Positions 17,564-27,431 of a stretch of DNA of 28,506 bases are shown piece by piece (the stretch's first letter is position 1; each line of letters begins with the position of its first letter). Location: positions 1 to 28,506 of the forward strand of contig JAPFFF010000266.1 of NCBI GenBank assembly GCA_039105265.1, written 5' to 3'. The position numbers and the translations under genes are program-made. The notes below the pieces were generated by a model. The model had not been told where the DNA came from. It ran no database searches and was given only the letters and a program-made list of their open reading frames with translations. Source of the stretch: Tritrichomonas musculus (taxonomy: Eukaryota; Parabasalia; Tritrichomonadida; Tritrichomonadidae).

Positions 17564-17927
17564 TCGCATAATTTATGTTCTATTTTATGATTTTTTGAAT
17601 TCAAAAAAATTTGGATATTTTTTGAAATACGTTATTTCGAAATTCTAAGAAATTCTGAGGGCCACCGGCGTTTTTTGATTTGGTGAAATGAATGACGCAA
17701 AAAACGCCGTTTCAAAAAGTGAAAATTGAATAGTGAAGTGAAAATTGAAACTTTTTTCACATCACAAGTGGGTTTTTTTAGTTAACGAAAATTTTTTTAT
17801 TGGTTAACAAGCAACTTTGTTTCATTTGTAACGAGAGCGGTGTATGTTTTTTTTAATAAGAATAAAAAGAATCCTTTTGTTATCTTTGAAAATATTGAAA
17901 ATAACTGAATTAAAAAAATTGGTTTGA
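17564..17927. other. Spacer with an imperfect hairpin
   Basis: No gene seen. GGCGTTTTTTG near 17667 and CAAAAAACGCC near 17700 form an imperfect hairpin, and GTGAAAATTGAA occurs twice near 17720-17750. This could be eroded Polinton end sequence, but I found no matching inverted copy at the other end of the element. Confidence 0.4.
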
Positions 17928-17937
17928 TATGTTTTGA

Positions 17938-18834
17938 TAGGTGTGGCGATCGGAAGTGAAGTGTCAGAAAAATTAAAAAATCCATGGAATGGGTTGATAT
18001 TTAGTTTTTAGGAATATAATTATAATATAATATTTATAAAATTATTATTTTGAAAATTCTATGTATCAATTTCAAGATATGATTATTTAGGAAATTCAAT
18101 TGAAAATAATCGTTTTTTCACAATGATAAATGTAATTGTTTTATAATTTTCCAACTAATGAAAAGATTTTCGAGTAAACAATATTAAAGAGAAAACATAT
18201 GACACCAAAAAAGAAAGTAGATTCTCTAAGATAAATCTTTTTGGACATTCATTTTAGATCTGAAAATTGAAAATATATAATATAAGTAACATGTGCTTAA
18301 AAAAATAAAGTATATCGTTTACAAAGAAGAAAAAACTAAAATCAATTCGTTTTTTTTTTTTCAATTTTGAATAAATTAGGATAAATAATTTTTTATTTCA
18401 TACATAATGAATTTAAAAAATTGTTCTTTCCTATGATATAGATCATCTTAATTTCTTTTTTCCAATTTCTTGATTGATTTATATGAAATGATTAAAAAAT
18501 ATAATATCAAATTTATTATTTGATAAGTTTTATTATTATTCCTTGATATTTTAAAATATTTAAAAATATCCAAATGGTTTAATATGCGAATGGCTTATAA
18601 AATTTTACAAAAAAGCTTAAAATAAATTATATTTTTCATATAACATGTCTCAGATTTGAAAGAAAATATCATTTATTTTATATCTTAAATCCTGCACATA
18701 GAATTTTATTTTTTATTCAAAATTTATAATCAATATATCATATAACATTTAATTAATTGGTTTATTTTGTGATCCATGGATTTTTTAAGTTTTATTTCAA
18801 TTATTTGACACTTCACTTCCGATCGCCACACCTA
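17938..18834. mobile_element. 897-bp non-autonomous DNA transposon, 29-bp TIRs, 10-bp target duplication
   Basis: The left end starts TAGGTGTGGCGATCGGAAGT and matches the right end in inverted orientation for 29 bases without a mismatch. A further inverted match (TTAAAAAATCCATGGA) follows at different spacing on each side. TATGTTTTGA occurs directly outside both ends (17928-17937 and 18835-18844), a 10-bp target-site duplication. Duplications of 9-11 bp suit Mutator-like (MULE) elements. The interior of about 800 bases is AT-rich with no transposase or other gene. The intact ends and duplication suggest a recent insertion. Confidence 0.9.
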
Positions 18835-18844
18835 TATGTTTTGA

Positions 18845-19178
18845 AGAATCGTATAATTTTTTTCAATTTTTGTGAAAAATCATTTTGTCTATGGTGGTTA
18901 CTTGCAATTTTTGATATTAAATGTAGAACAAAAATGAGGTATTTATAAACTTTTTGTTGATCTTCAATAATAGTTATAGATTTATAAATGTTACTTTTGT
19001 TCATTTATATTTATGAAATTTTATTATCCCAGTAAATTGAATGAAAATCCTCCAGAAATAAGGCTGGCCATCATTGATGCATATCTTAATTGTATTAGTA
19101 ATAATTTCAATCATTGTTAATTCATCATTTAAAAAAAAAAGATTTTGTCCCATTAACAAGTAAAAAATTTATGTTTAT
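18845..19178. other. AT-rich spacer
   Basis: About 330 bases between the transposon and the end of the next gene. No gene, RNA or repeat that I can support. Confidence 0.5.
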
Positions 19179-19745
19179 TTATTTATCTGGGTAAAAACAG
19201 CTATCAATGAAAGTAAATATCACTATTATTGCAGCATTTGCTACTAACAAAGCAAGAGCAAAAATAAAAATAATTCTTCTCCCATTATCTTCTTTCGAAT
19301 CATATATGAATGGATAATCAAATTGATTAAAGTCATAAATTACTGATTTATTTCCGATAAAAGGAAATACAAAATCATCGCTAAATATATTCCTTATAAA
19401 AAAGGAGTTTCCAGTTGAAAATACCATGGCAATTTTTATATTATCTTGTCCTTCATTAACTAGTTTTAATGTATAATTTTTTGTTTGAAAATGTAATGCT
19501 TGTAAATTATTCTCTGAAGTAAAAGGCCCATATTTTTCAATTTCGTCTTCTGAATTTATTGCCTCAACATCCATATAGAGATAATCAGGCCATTTTGAAA
19601 AAATGGTTCCAGTTCTCTTTTTAACATTAATTTCAATATTATCGAGCGGAGTTAAAAACAAAATAAGATATTTTGTTGTTTCATTTTCAAGATTAAAATA
19701 GAATATTGGCCGAGAAAAAGAGAGGTAAATAAAAAAATAAATCAT
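19179..19745 (-). CDS. Single-pass membrane protein of unknown function
   Basis: 188 residues. The N-terminus is hydrophobic (MIYFFIYLSFSRPIFYF) and could be a signal peptide. The middle part (about 20-155) has beta-type sequence and an NYT glycosylation sequon. One membrane helix lies near the C-terminus (about 160-182, IIFIFALALLVANAAIIVIFTF), and the cytosolic tail is very short. The predicted topology is type I. I recognise no domain. Its plan resembles that of the 21560-22294 protein, including a loosely similar stretch before the helix (MVFSTGNSFFIRN versus SIHFVGECYLIFRD), so the two could be distant relatives. It may be a small member of a surface or secretory family. It shares a strand with the multi-span gene behind it. 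Confidence 0.6.
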   Translation of the reverse strand: MIYFFIYLSFSRPIFYFNLENETTKYLILFLTPLDNIEINVKKRTGTIFSKWPDYLYMDVEAINSEDEIEKYGPFTSENNLQALHFQTKNYTLKLVNEGQDNIKIAMVFSTGNSFFIRNIFSDDFVFPFIGNKSVIYDFNQFDYPFIYDSKEDNGRRIIFIFALALLVANAAIIVIFTFIDSCFYPDK

Positions 19746-20003
19746 ATGAAACTTTTAACCTTGATAAAACAATGATTTTTAAAACTTTTTCACTAATTTT
19801 TTGTGTCACTTATGAATATCTAAAAAAATTTTATAAAGATAACAATCAATTAATGAAATAAATAATATTTTTATTTATTAAAAAATAATCAAAATAAATT
19901 TATAAGTTTCAAATGAAATAAATATATTCAGAATATGGTAATCAAATAAAAATATATTTTAATAATAAGCAAAAATGTTTGTATTCTAAAAAGATATGGA
20001 CAA

Positions 20004-21461
20004 TTAGATCATATATCTTTTGTTGAATATAATATTTGCATTAATACCATATAAAATGAAAGCAAATGGTGTAACTATTCGAACAGAATAGAAAGCTTTA
20101 GAAATTGGACTTTTGCCTTTACTTGAATCATCACTTAAATCCACGTCGCTAGAATCATTAACATGTTTTACTTCAAAATCTAAAAAGAAAAAGAAATAAA
20201 AAGAAATAATAGCAGGAATGCAAGAAAAAATAACAAAAAATAAAGTAAGTCCAAAACTAAAAATTTTTGTTCCATGTTTTTCGCTGTATAAAGCAGCAGA
20301 AGTACCAGTTATAACAACAAATGAGCTACCAAGAACAAGGCAATGATCACTTTTACGTCTAAAAGGAAGAATTGCTAAAATCAACAAAAACCAAAAAATT
20401 TCAATGCAAAGAGATATATAAGTAAAATCAAAGGCAGATGTTAATGAAAAAGCAGCCTGTTTGATTATATCAACGAATTCAATATAATGATAAGGATTAC
20501 AAAGAGATGATCCAGCTCTTTTGTATTTATCATTTAAATCTGGGTTATGATTGATAATAGTTAATAATGTGATTATGATTGGAATTATGAATAAAATTAT
20601 GCCATAAGCAGCATAACATTCCCATCTCTTTCGATAACCTCCTGAAATGATTTTCGTTAAAGAATCAGTTCCAGGTATAAACAATAAAGTAAATATATTT
20701 ATTAAAAAAGTATTTATTTTTGCATGTGTCTTATTTCGATATTTTGAAATAATTAATAAACAAATATCTATTATAAAAAACATTATTATTAATGCAGAAG
20801 TAAAACCAATAACAAATATTGATAATTGATATCTGACTGAAGCAATTGGATATATTAAAATAACAAAAACAATAGAGGCTAACATTATTGATAATGTATA
20901 ACGAAAATTTCCAAAAGTATCAATTTTATTTTCTGTATTACTTTTACAACATGAAAATTTTTCACCCTTGCAACGAGAACAGATACAACAAATGAGTAAA
21001 TATAATGAAACAACAAAAATCATAGCAATTGAAGGAGCTACTAAATATGATCCAATAATATTGCGATCAAGGAAAACTAACTTTATTCCGCCAATAAGTA
21101 ATGCTAAACTTACTTCATAAATTAAATGAAATATAGAAGTAATACCAATGCTATATGCATTTATAAAAACTAATATTGGCAATGGAATAATAAAAACATA
21201 AATTGTAAAAATTTCAAAATCTGTTAATGGATTGAAATTAAAAACTGCTTCTGAAATAATTTGAATTAAATTAGAGGCCCAATCAAACATTTTAGTACAA
21301 TCATTTGAAAGTCTTACAGAAAACTGTCTTACCGATGTGAGTCTTTGGAAAGTTTGGAATAGACTTATAGCTTCACCAAAAAGAGAACCTGCCGAATTGC
21401 AAATATCTAAAAATTGCCCGAAAAATAGCTTAATATATATCCATGAACAAAAGCTTACCAT
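20004..21461 (-). CDS. Multi-span membrane protein of unknown function
   Basis: About 485 residues starting at MVSFCSWIYIKL. An in-frame TTG at 21512 would add 17 residues but is not a normal start. About ten to eleven hydrophobic helices are visible, for example IYVFIIPLPILVFINAY, PSIAMIFVVSLYLLICCI, IMLASIVFVILIYPIASV and LTLFFVIFSCIPAIISFYFF. A cysteine-rich loop (CCICSRCKGEKFSCC) follows one early helix, and an acidic Ser-rich segment (DSSDVDLSDDSSKGKSP) precedes the last helix. No transporter or receptor signature is recognised. The plan resembles the C-terminal membrane part of larger trichomonad surface proteins, so the gene may be a fragment whose ectodomain is missing. It is divergent from 21560, so one promoter region of about 100 bases may serve both. 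Confidence 0.6.
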   Translation of the reverse strand: MVSFCSWIYIKLFFGQFLDICNSAGSLFGEAISLFQTFQRLTSVRQFSVRLSNDCTKMFDWASNLIQIISEAVFNFNPLTDFEIFTIYVFIIPLPILVFINAYSIGITSIFHLIYEVSLALLIGGIKLVFLDRNIIGSYLVAPSIAMIFVVSLYLLICCICSRCKGEKFSCCKSNTENKIDTFGNFRYTLSIMLASIVFVILIYPIASVRYQLSIFVIGFTSALIIMFFIIDICLLIISKYRNKTHAKINTFLINIFTLLFIPGTDSLTKIISGGYRKRWECYAAYGIILFIIPIIITLLTIINHNPDLNDKYKRAGSSLCNPYHYIEFVDIIKQAAFSLTSAFDFTYISLCIEIFWFLLILAILPFRRKSDHCLVLGSSFVVITGTSAALYSEKHGTKIFSFGLTLFFVIFSCIPAIISFYFFFFLDFEVKHVNDSSDVDLSDDSSKGKSPISKAFYSVRIVTPFAFILYGINANIIFNKRYMI

Positions 21462-21559
21462 GTTAAATCGATGATTTTGGCTTAAAAAATAATGACACCA
21501 AAAATGTCTCAATTTGTAAAAAATTTTATTTTTGAATAATAATAATTAAATTTAAAAAA

Positions 21560-22294
21560 ATGCTTTTTATTAATTTGCTTTGTTTAATCCTTCTTGAAGC
21601 AAACAAAATTATTGATGAACAATTCAAAACGACTACGCCTATAGAAAGTTATAAAGCAAAAAAGCTAAAAATATCACCCAAAAATAAGTTTATATATCAA
21701 TGTAATTCCTTCATTGAAATTTCATTAACTTCCCAAGTACATGTTCAATGCAATGATACATTTGATTTGTATATTGATTATTTTCAATTTCTTTATTATG
21801 ATTTTTCAATAATCAATAATTTTGTTAGAATTCAAAATATTTCTGTTTTTGATAAATCAGTCGATGATTTAAGTGCAATAATAGCATCAATACATTTTGT
21901 TGGAGAGTGTTATTTGATTTTCCGCGATTTTTTAAATATATCAATTCCTTCAGAGTTTGCAGAAATGTTGTCATATATGCCTGTATGGATGACTTTTACG
22001 TGGACAAATTATATAAAATCCAGCCTTTATTGTATTTGGGATGTATCAACTTTTTTTAATGAAACAAAACATATGAAAGAATATTTTGATTCTATTGAAT
22101 CAAATACTCAATGGAAAAAATTTTGTTATAATGGTGCTGGTTTTTATTTGTATACAGATAAACTATCAAAAGAAATCATTCCTTTCTCATCTTCTGCATC
22201 ATGGGCCATTGTGTCTTCTATTATTGTAGTATCAGTGTTAATGATAATTTCATTCTATTTTATAGGATTTTATAGATTTAAAAAGTATAATTAA
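21560..22294 (+). CDS. Secreted-type single-pass membrane protein, unknown
   Basis: 244 residues. The N-terminus (MLFINLLCLILLEANKI) is a good signal peptide. The ectodomain has six cysteines and sequons NDT, NIS and NET, and a single helix near the end (about 214-236, AIVSSIIVVSVLMIISFYFIGF) is followed by a short basic tail. The predicted protein is a type I surface or endomembrane protein with an ectodomain of about 190 residues. No domain is recognised. The stop lies in TAAA. It starts about 100 bases from the divergent multi-span gene. Confidence 0.65.
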   Translation: MLFINLLCLILLEANKIIDEQFKTTTPIESYKAKKLKISPKNKFIYQCNSFIEISLTSQVHVQCNDTFDLYIDYFQFLYYDFSIINNFVRIQNISVFDKSVDDLSAIIASIHFVGECYLIFRDFLNISIPSEFAEMLSYMPVWMTFTWTNYIKSSLYCIWDVSTFFNETKHMKEYFDSIESNTQWKKFCYNGAGFYLYTDKLSKEIIPFSSSASWAIVSSIIVVSVLMIISFYFIGFYRFKKYN

Positions 22295-22416
22295 AAATGT
22301 TATACTGATTTAAATAAGAAAATAAAATAATTTATAAAATTCAATACCATTTAATATTTTTTTTTTTTTTTACTTTTTGTGTTTTTTTGTGTGTCAGCTA
22401 AAGCACTCAAAAAATT

Positions 22417-24666
22417 ATGCTTTGCTTTTTAGTATTTTGCTCTCTAAATGATATTAAATCAAAGAAAATGCTAGAACAATCAAAACTACGCTTAAGAAAT
22501 GACAACACATATACAGGAAAATGTGGTGAAAACCTTACATATATATATCATTCTAATAACTGTTTGTTAGAAATATTTGGTGATGGATATATGACTAATT
22601 TCGATCAAAATAATACCCCCTGGCAAGATTTTATATCAAATATAAAGATAATTAATATATCAAAAAATGTACTTTCAATTGGATCTTATTCATTTTATGA
22701 ATCAAAACAATTAATTTCCATATTTTTTAATAGTAATATAACCAAAATCGAATCGAATGCTTTTTACGGATGCAATTCTATTAAATCTATTGATTTACCA
22801 TATAATTTAGAATCAATTGGATCATATGCATTTGCAAATTGTATACAATTAAATTCAATTATATTAAATGGTGATCTCAGATATATTGGTGAAGAAACAT
22901 TTGCAAATTGTAATAATATTGATTCAATTTTTTTTATGGGTAATTTAAGCCCTAGTATTTCAAATGATGCATTTTCAAAAACTCTTTATATAAATGTAAA
23001 AGTTCCAACTGATTACCAAGATGCAGCATTTGGCAATTTTCCAGTAAATAAAGAGATTGAAAATAGTGAAATCTGTGGTCCTAATGTTTATAATTTTAAT
23101 ATTCAAACAACTTTATATATTTATGGGAATGGTATTCCCATCATTGATGGCATACGAAAATACACAAATAATATCACAAAATTAATTTTTAGAGAAGGAA
23201 TAACTGCTGTTCCAAAACGGTTTTGTCTTAATTTTTATAAATTAGAATCAGTGATTTTTTCAAGTACAATTTCCATGATTGATAGTGAATCTTTTCGTCG
23301 TTGCTATCGTTTAAGCGGATCAATTGATCTTACATATGTTGATAAAATTCACGCATATTCATTTTATGAAACAAATATTTCAACAATATATTACAATCAA
23401 AGTGATAAAGATATTTATTGTTACAATTCATTTCCAAATAGGATAATTGCGTATGTTCCATATAATTATACAAATAAGTATTTTTGTGATTTAAATATTA
23501 TATATAATAATGATGGACCACCTATACCTATATATACACCAATTCCTTTTCCAAATTATACACAAGAAATCAATTTTTCAACCAATCCAAAAGTATTTAA
23601 AAGATTAGAAGAAGAAATTTTAATAAATATAAGCATATCCAATGATAATGAGACATTATATAATGAATATATTACTCAACAACTAGATTTATATTCAAAT
23701 AATTCAAATTCTTATATAATATTAATTTTAGCTAATTGTTATGAATTGAATTTTAATTTGCCTCTAAAAAGAAATCAATTCATTAAGGTAAATGATGGAA
23801 CAAAAATTCGTTGGCTAAATGGTAATTTGAATTTAATTATACCAGATTCAGGAAAAGTTTATCTTGATACAAATTTTAAGTATGTTAACATGATAGCTAA
23901 AGGTAATGGTCAATTATATTTATATAACTTACATGATAATTCTCAGAAATTTGAATTTCAGCTTAATGGTTCTTTACAATTAATTGTTCCTAATTATATG
24001 AATAATCTTCATATTGATAATGTTGAATTTGAATCATCTGGTTTAATTTCTGCTCATAGTTTTAATCTGAAGAAAAAATATTTAAATATTGATGATATTA
24101 TAATTGGATTTAATTCAAGTGTTGAATTGGAATCTGTAGAAATTAATTCATCACTGACTGTTTTTCAAACTTCAAAAGTATATTTTAATAATTCTCGATT
24201 TGATAATGCATCATTTTGTTATCAAATTTTTAATTATGAAATTAATAAAAGCGTGCTATTTGATCCATTTATAGAATTCAATATGGATCCACCAAGAATA
24301 ATCTATCTGCATAAAATTTCTAATAAAAATGATGTTTTTCCTGTTCCAGATGCTGAATACACAATTTTTAGTGGATTAATAGAAAAAGAAAAATGTCAAA
24401 AAATTATTGAAAAGATCAATTTTGCAAATTCTGGATTTTCTTTATCAAAATGTGTTTCTGATAATGACGAAAAATATGCTAATAAAATTATTATTAAATA
24501 TTTAGTTGATGCACCTGAACAAAAAAAAAGTAAAAGTGACAAATATGATTTAATTGGAATAATAATTGGAGTTGTATCAGGTTTTTTATTAATTGTAATT
24601 ATTATTTCATTAATTATTCGTGCAAAAACTATTGGTTTAAATAGTACTGATGAGTACTCTATTTAA
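22417..24666 (+). CDS. BspA-like leucine-rich-repeat surface protein
   Basis: 749 residues. BspA-type (LRR_5) repeats occupy about residues 70-205, for example ISKNVLSIGSYSFYESKQL, ITKIESNAFYGCNSIKSIDL and LESIGSYAFANCIQL. A second set follows at about 245-345 (FREGITAVPKRFCLNFYKLE, then IDLTYVDKIHAYSFYET). Trichomonads have hundreds of such proteins, thought to bind host cells or bacteria. The N-terminus has a short hydrophobic run (MLCFLVFCSL) that could be a signal peptide. A Pro-rich hinge (PPIPIYTPIPFPNYT) leads to a long Asn-rich beta-type ectodomain with many sequons. One membrane helix (about 712-735) and a 14-residue cytosolic tail close the protein, making it a type I surface protein. 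It lies on the same strand as the 21560 gene. Confidence 0.9.
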   Translation: MLCFLVFCSLNDIKSKKMLEQSKLRLRNDNTYTGKCGENLTYIYHSNNCLLEIFGDGYMTNFDQNNTPWQDFISNIKIINISKNVLSIGSYSFYESKQLISIFFNSNITKIESNAFYGCNSIKSIDLPYNLESIGSYAFANCIQLNSIILNGDLRYIGEETFANCNNIDSIFFMGNLSPSISNDAFSKTLYINVKVPTDYQDAAFGNFPVNKEIENSEICGPNVYNFNIQTTLYIYGNGIPIIDGIRKYTNNITKLIFREGITAVPKRFCLNFYKLESVIFSSTISMIDSESFRRCYRLSGSIDLTYVDKIHAYSFYETNISTIYYNQSDKDIYCYNSFPNRIIAYVPYNYTNKYFCDLNIIYNNDGPPIPIYTPIPFPNYTQEINFSTNPKVFKRLEEEILINISISNDNETLYNEYITQQLDLYSNNSNSYIILILANCYELNFNLPLKRNQFIKVNDGTKIRWLNGNLNLIIPDSGKVYLDTNFKYVNMIAKGNGQLYLYNLHDNSQKFEFQLNGSLQLIVPNYMNNLHIDNVEFESSGLISAHSFNLKKKYLNIDDIIIGFNSSVELESVEINSSLTVFQTSKVYFNNSRFDNASFCYQIFNYEINKSVLFDPFIEFNMDPPRIIYLHKISNKNDVFPVPDAEYTIFSGLIEKEKCQKIIEKINFANSGFSLSKCVSDNDEKYANKIIIKYLVDAPEQKKSKSDKYDLIGIIIGVVSGFLLIVIIISLIIRAKTIGLNSTDEYSI

Positions 24667-24829
24667 TGAGAGAAATAAAAATCAAATAATTGTTTTTTAT
24701 TATTATTATTTTTATTATTATTATTGATTAATTATGTGAATTGTCGAACTACTCCTAGGTGTAGAAATTATTTCAACACCACTATTCAAAAAGAGGGCTA
24801 TTTTGAATAAATAAATTCTTCATGAATAG
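24667..24829. other. AT-rich spacer after the BspA-like gene
   Basis: Contains an ATT-triplet run (TTATTATTATT) just after the stop of the BspA-like gene. Nothing else seen. Confidence 0.4.
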
Positions 24830-25745
24830 ATATTTACGGTATGTTAACAATTTTTAAACAAAGGTGAATATTGATTTTTTACACAAGTCAAAAGAAGAAG
24901 TAACCAATATTGACAAAGCCGAATTATCCAGAAGAAAAAATATTGTGGTGAAGAAAATGTTATTGAAATGCATCATTATTGATGAAGCATTAAGATATGG
25001 TTTTAGAGTTTCTGTCAATATAGGAAAAAAGAGAAATTAAAGAAATTGATAGATATAGGCGACTGTTTATCAAAGGCAAAATATGCAGATATGCTCCATG
25101 AATAAATTGGAGTTCCTGTAAATCCAAAAAAGTTATATGTTAAAAATGCACCTGATAAAGAACTAGTAAATTCATGTAATAAATATGGAATAATGTAAGT
25201 AAATGGATACAGTGTTGATTCCAATTTTGAAGAAAGTATAAAATATCTCAAAATAGCAGTATTAAAAGGTTTGTTGGAAGCGATGGTATATATAGGTGAA
25301 AAGATATATATTTGTCAAAAAAAAATGCCAATATTAATGAAATTTATCAACATGTAAAGAAGGTGAATTTTTTATTGTTTGATGTTAAAAGAAGGAATAG
25401 TCTGAAAACAAAATTTGAATAAATTAACTGAATTTATCATGAATTCTGCATAAAAAGGTCATCTTTTAGCCATACTATTTCATGCATACAAAAAACTTTA
25501 TGGTGTTGTTGATCAAGAAATTAATGAAACTATCTAAAAAAGTGCTTGTATGCAATATTTGGCTGATAGAACTCCTAATAATATAAAAGAAGCTGTAAAA
25601 TAAAATAGGTGCAGACAAAGGATTTATTAATTCAGCATTAATTTATAGATGTTGCTTTGTATAGGAAATATGGTTAAAATAGATATACAAGAAAAAGCTA
25701 AGTATTAGAAAATTTCTGTTGATCAAGGAAATAATGAATTTATGT
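24830..25745 (+). pseudogene. Heavily decayed Sel1-repeat (TPR-like) protein gene
   Basis: Across roughly 900 bases the plus strand shows pieces of Sel1-like repeats in changing frames and with several stops: GDCLSKAKYADMLHE, SNFEESIKYLKIAVLKGLLEA, KGHLLAILFHAY, and AKY followed by KISVDQGNNEFM. The pattern AxxYxxxAxxxG...A is that of Sel1 repeats, which are common in trichomonad adaptor-type proteins. Stops include TAA after LHE and TAG within the AKY-KIS piece. It is a host-gene relic with no coding potential. Exact edges are uncertain. Confidence 0.6.
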
Positions 25746-26030
25746 TTTTATATGTCCTTTGTTATTAGATGGAAATGGAATCATAATGAATAGAAATATA
25801 GCAAAACGTTGTTTTAAAATGTCTGCTAATTGTCGTATTGTTAAATCTTTATTCATGATTGAGATTGAATTTCCATCTTCATCATCTAAATCTATATTTG
25901 ATCTCGTTATTAAAATATGAAATAAAAATATTAACCATATGAAAATTGGTATTGTTATCTCAAAATTAGATGTGAAATTCAATAAACTAATTTTTATCAA
26001 AAGATATTTCTTATAATAAAATTGGATCAT
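25740..26030 (-). CDS. Hypothetical short membrane protein or fragment
   Basis: 96 residues with one clear hydrophobic helix (about 28-45, ITIPIFIWLIFLFHILI) followed by an acidic loop (DLDDEDGN) and a second hydrophobic stretch (FAIFLFIMIPF). No family is recognised. It lies between two relics, so it may itself be the end of a decayed membrane-protein gene. Low confidence that it is expressed. Confidence 0.25.
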   Translation of the reverse strand: MIQFYYKKYLLIKISLLNFTSNFEITIPIFIWLIFLFHILITRSNIDLDDEDGNSISIMNKDLTIRQLADILKQRFAIFLFIMIPFPSNNKGHIKT

Positions 26031-26490
26031 CTATTTCATTTATCCCGTCAAGTGCATTCCAAAATTGTCAATCACTGACACAGATCATAATTCCTCAAAC
26101 TGTACATTCAATTTCAGAATAGATATGCTTTTTATAAATTATCGATTTTCATTGAATTAATGAAGGATTTTCAAATGATACTTATGCTAATGATGAGCAT
26201 CCTGCGAATGAATAATCTCCAATTTTTGTTACAGATGAAGGAATTGATATTTCTGATAAAAAACATCCATTAAATGAATAGTCAGCATTAAAAGTTACTG
26301 AGGAAGGAATTGTTATCTGTCATAATGACGATAATTTATAAAAAGAAATATTGTTTATTTTTAAAAGAAATATCAATTCCTTCTTTGATAACATCAATTG
26401 GGAATTGTGGTTTCTGAAATTGCTCATCTCTTAAGCAAATATCAATTCATTCTCCAAACGTTCAAATAGGAATTGTTCAAAACTGGAAAA
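26026..26490. pseudogene. Scrambled BspA-type LRR relic with an inverted middle part
   Basis: The plus strand encodes BspA repeats at about 26026-26158 (SSISFIPSSAFQNCQSLTQ, then IIIPQTVHSISE) and again at about 26361-26490 (EISIPSLITSIGNCGF, then NCSSLKQISIHSP). Between them, about 26160-26345, the same kind of repeat is on the minus strand (ADYSFNGCFLSEISIPSSV, then TKIGDYSFAGCSSLA). Stops and frame changes are frequent. I infer a dead member of the BspA family in which a segment of about 185 bases was inverted, or two relics nested in opposite orientation. Confidence 0.65.
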
Positions 26491-26942
26491 AAATTATGAT
26501 TTCTATATAGAAAAGTTCGAACACTTTCTCTGAGTGAATTGAAAAAGTGAATTTTTTTTTAAATTCATAATTATTATATTGAATTTTAAGATATATAATA
26601 CATGTATGATTGTTGGCTGTTTCATCCCATCACTAACCCCCAAAAAATATTAATCTTATTAAATTATATATTGATTCATTTTGGTTAATTTTTTATATAT
26701 TATCTTATTTTTGAAGAGCATATTAATATAATTTGAATGATTTATTTTTATATATTATTCAATTTTTTTCTATCGTTACAATTTACAATATGTAAATATT
26801 TTGATATTTACTATATTAAAGCAAAAAATAATTATAGTATAATATATAAAATATATTTATATAAAACAAATTAAAAATTTCATCATTTAAACAAGATTCA
26901 ATTCTTTCGAACTCTTGGTGACATTTTTTTGTATACAAAATT

Positions 26943-27431
26943 ATGAAAACGATTCTTATTGGCGATGCTTGTGCTGAAAAAACTAAATTAGTTACCATGC
27001 TAATCGAAAATGATTTTGATTTAGAATCACAAACTCTGACTATTGGTGCTGCATCAACTCAAAAATCTATTCAGACCAACAATGGAATTTGCACACTTGA
27101 TATTTTTGATACTGCAGGACAGGAGAGATTTCAAACATTAGCTCTTATGTATATGAGATCAGCCAAAGCAGTTATACTTGTTCTAAATGCTAATATTGAA
27201 GGTCAAATAGATTCTCTACAAAAATGGCTAGATTTTGTGAAATCAAATGAATCAGTAAATTCAGCATTACTCTATATCGCAGCAACCAACTGTTTCTCAG
27301 GATGCGTCATAGATCCCCAAAAAATAAAAGAATTTGCAGATCAAAATAAAATTCCTTTCTTCGCTACTGATTTTAAAAATAAATCATCAATTAAAAAAAA
27401 AGTATCAAAGGATTTAATAGTTGCTATCTGA
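26943..27431 (+). CDS. Degenerate Rab-like small GTPase, copy 2
   Basis: The 162-residue product is identical to that of 336-824: the same altered P-loop (GDACAEKTKL), intact DTAGQERF, missing NKxD and missing prenylation cysteines. Identity at every codon fits a circle, overlap or very recent duplication better than an old gene pair under separate selection. Confidence 0.8.
   Translation: MKTILIGDACAEKTKLVTMLIENDFDLESQTLTIGAASTQKSIQTNNGICTLDIFDTAGQERFQTLALMYMRSAKAVILVLNANIEGQIDSLQKWLDFVKSNESVNSALLYIAATNCFSGCVIDPQKIKEFADQNKIPFFATDFKNKSSIKKKVSKDLIVAI

Noticed and set aside
17564-17800. Polinton terminal inverted repeat
   Set aside because: The hairpin-containing spacer would be in the right place, but no inverted copy was found near 7359-7574, so an end cannot be claimed.
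17797-18948. Two short frames sharing LTLHFRSPHL at 17797-17985 (minus) and 18757-18948 (plus)
   Set aside because: The shared peptide is the translation of the 29-bp terminal inverted repeat of the 897-bp transposon, not a protein family.
21462-21512. Start of the multi-span protein at 21512
   Set aside because: The codon there is TTG, which is not expected as a nuclear start in this lineage; the first ATG is at 21461.
24830-25745. Alternative genetic code with TAA/TAG read as glutamine
   Set aside because: Some stops in the Sel1 relic fall where Gln would be tolerable, but frame changes also occur, and the intact genes of the window (kinase, BspA-like, multi-span) use CAA/CAG for Gln and end cleanly at TAA. 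Decay explains the stops.
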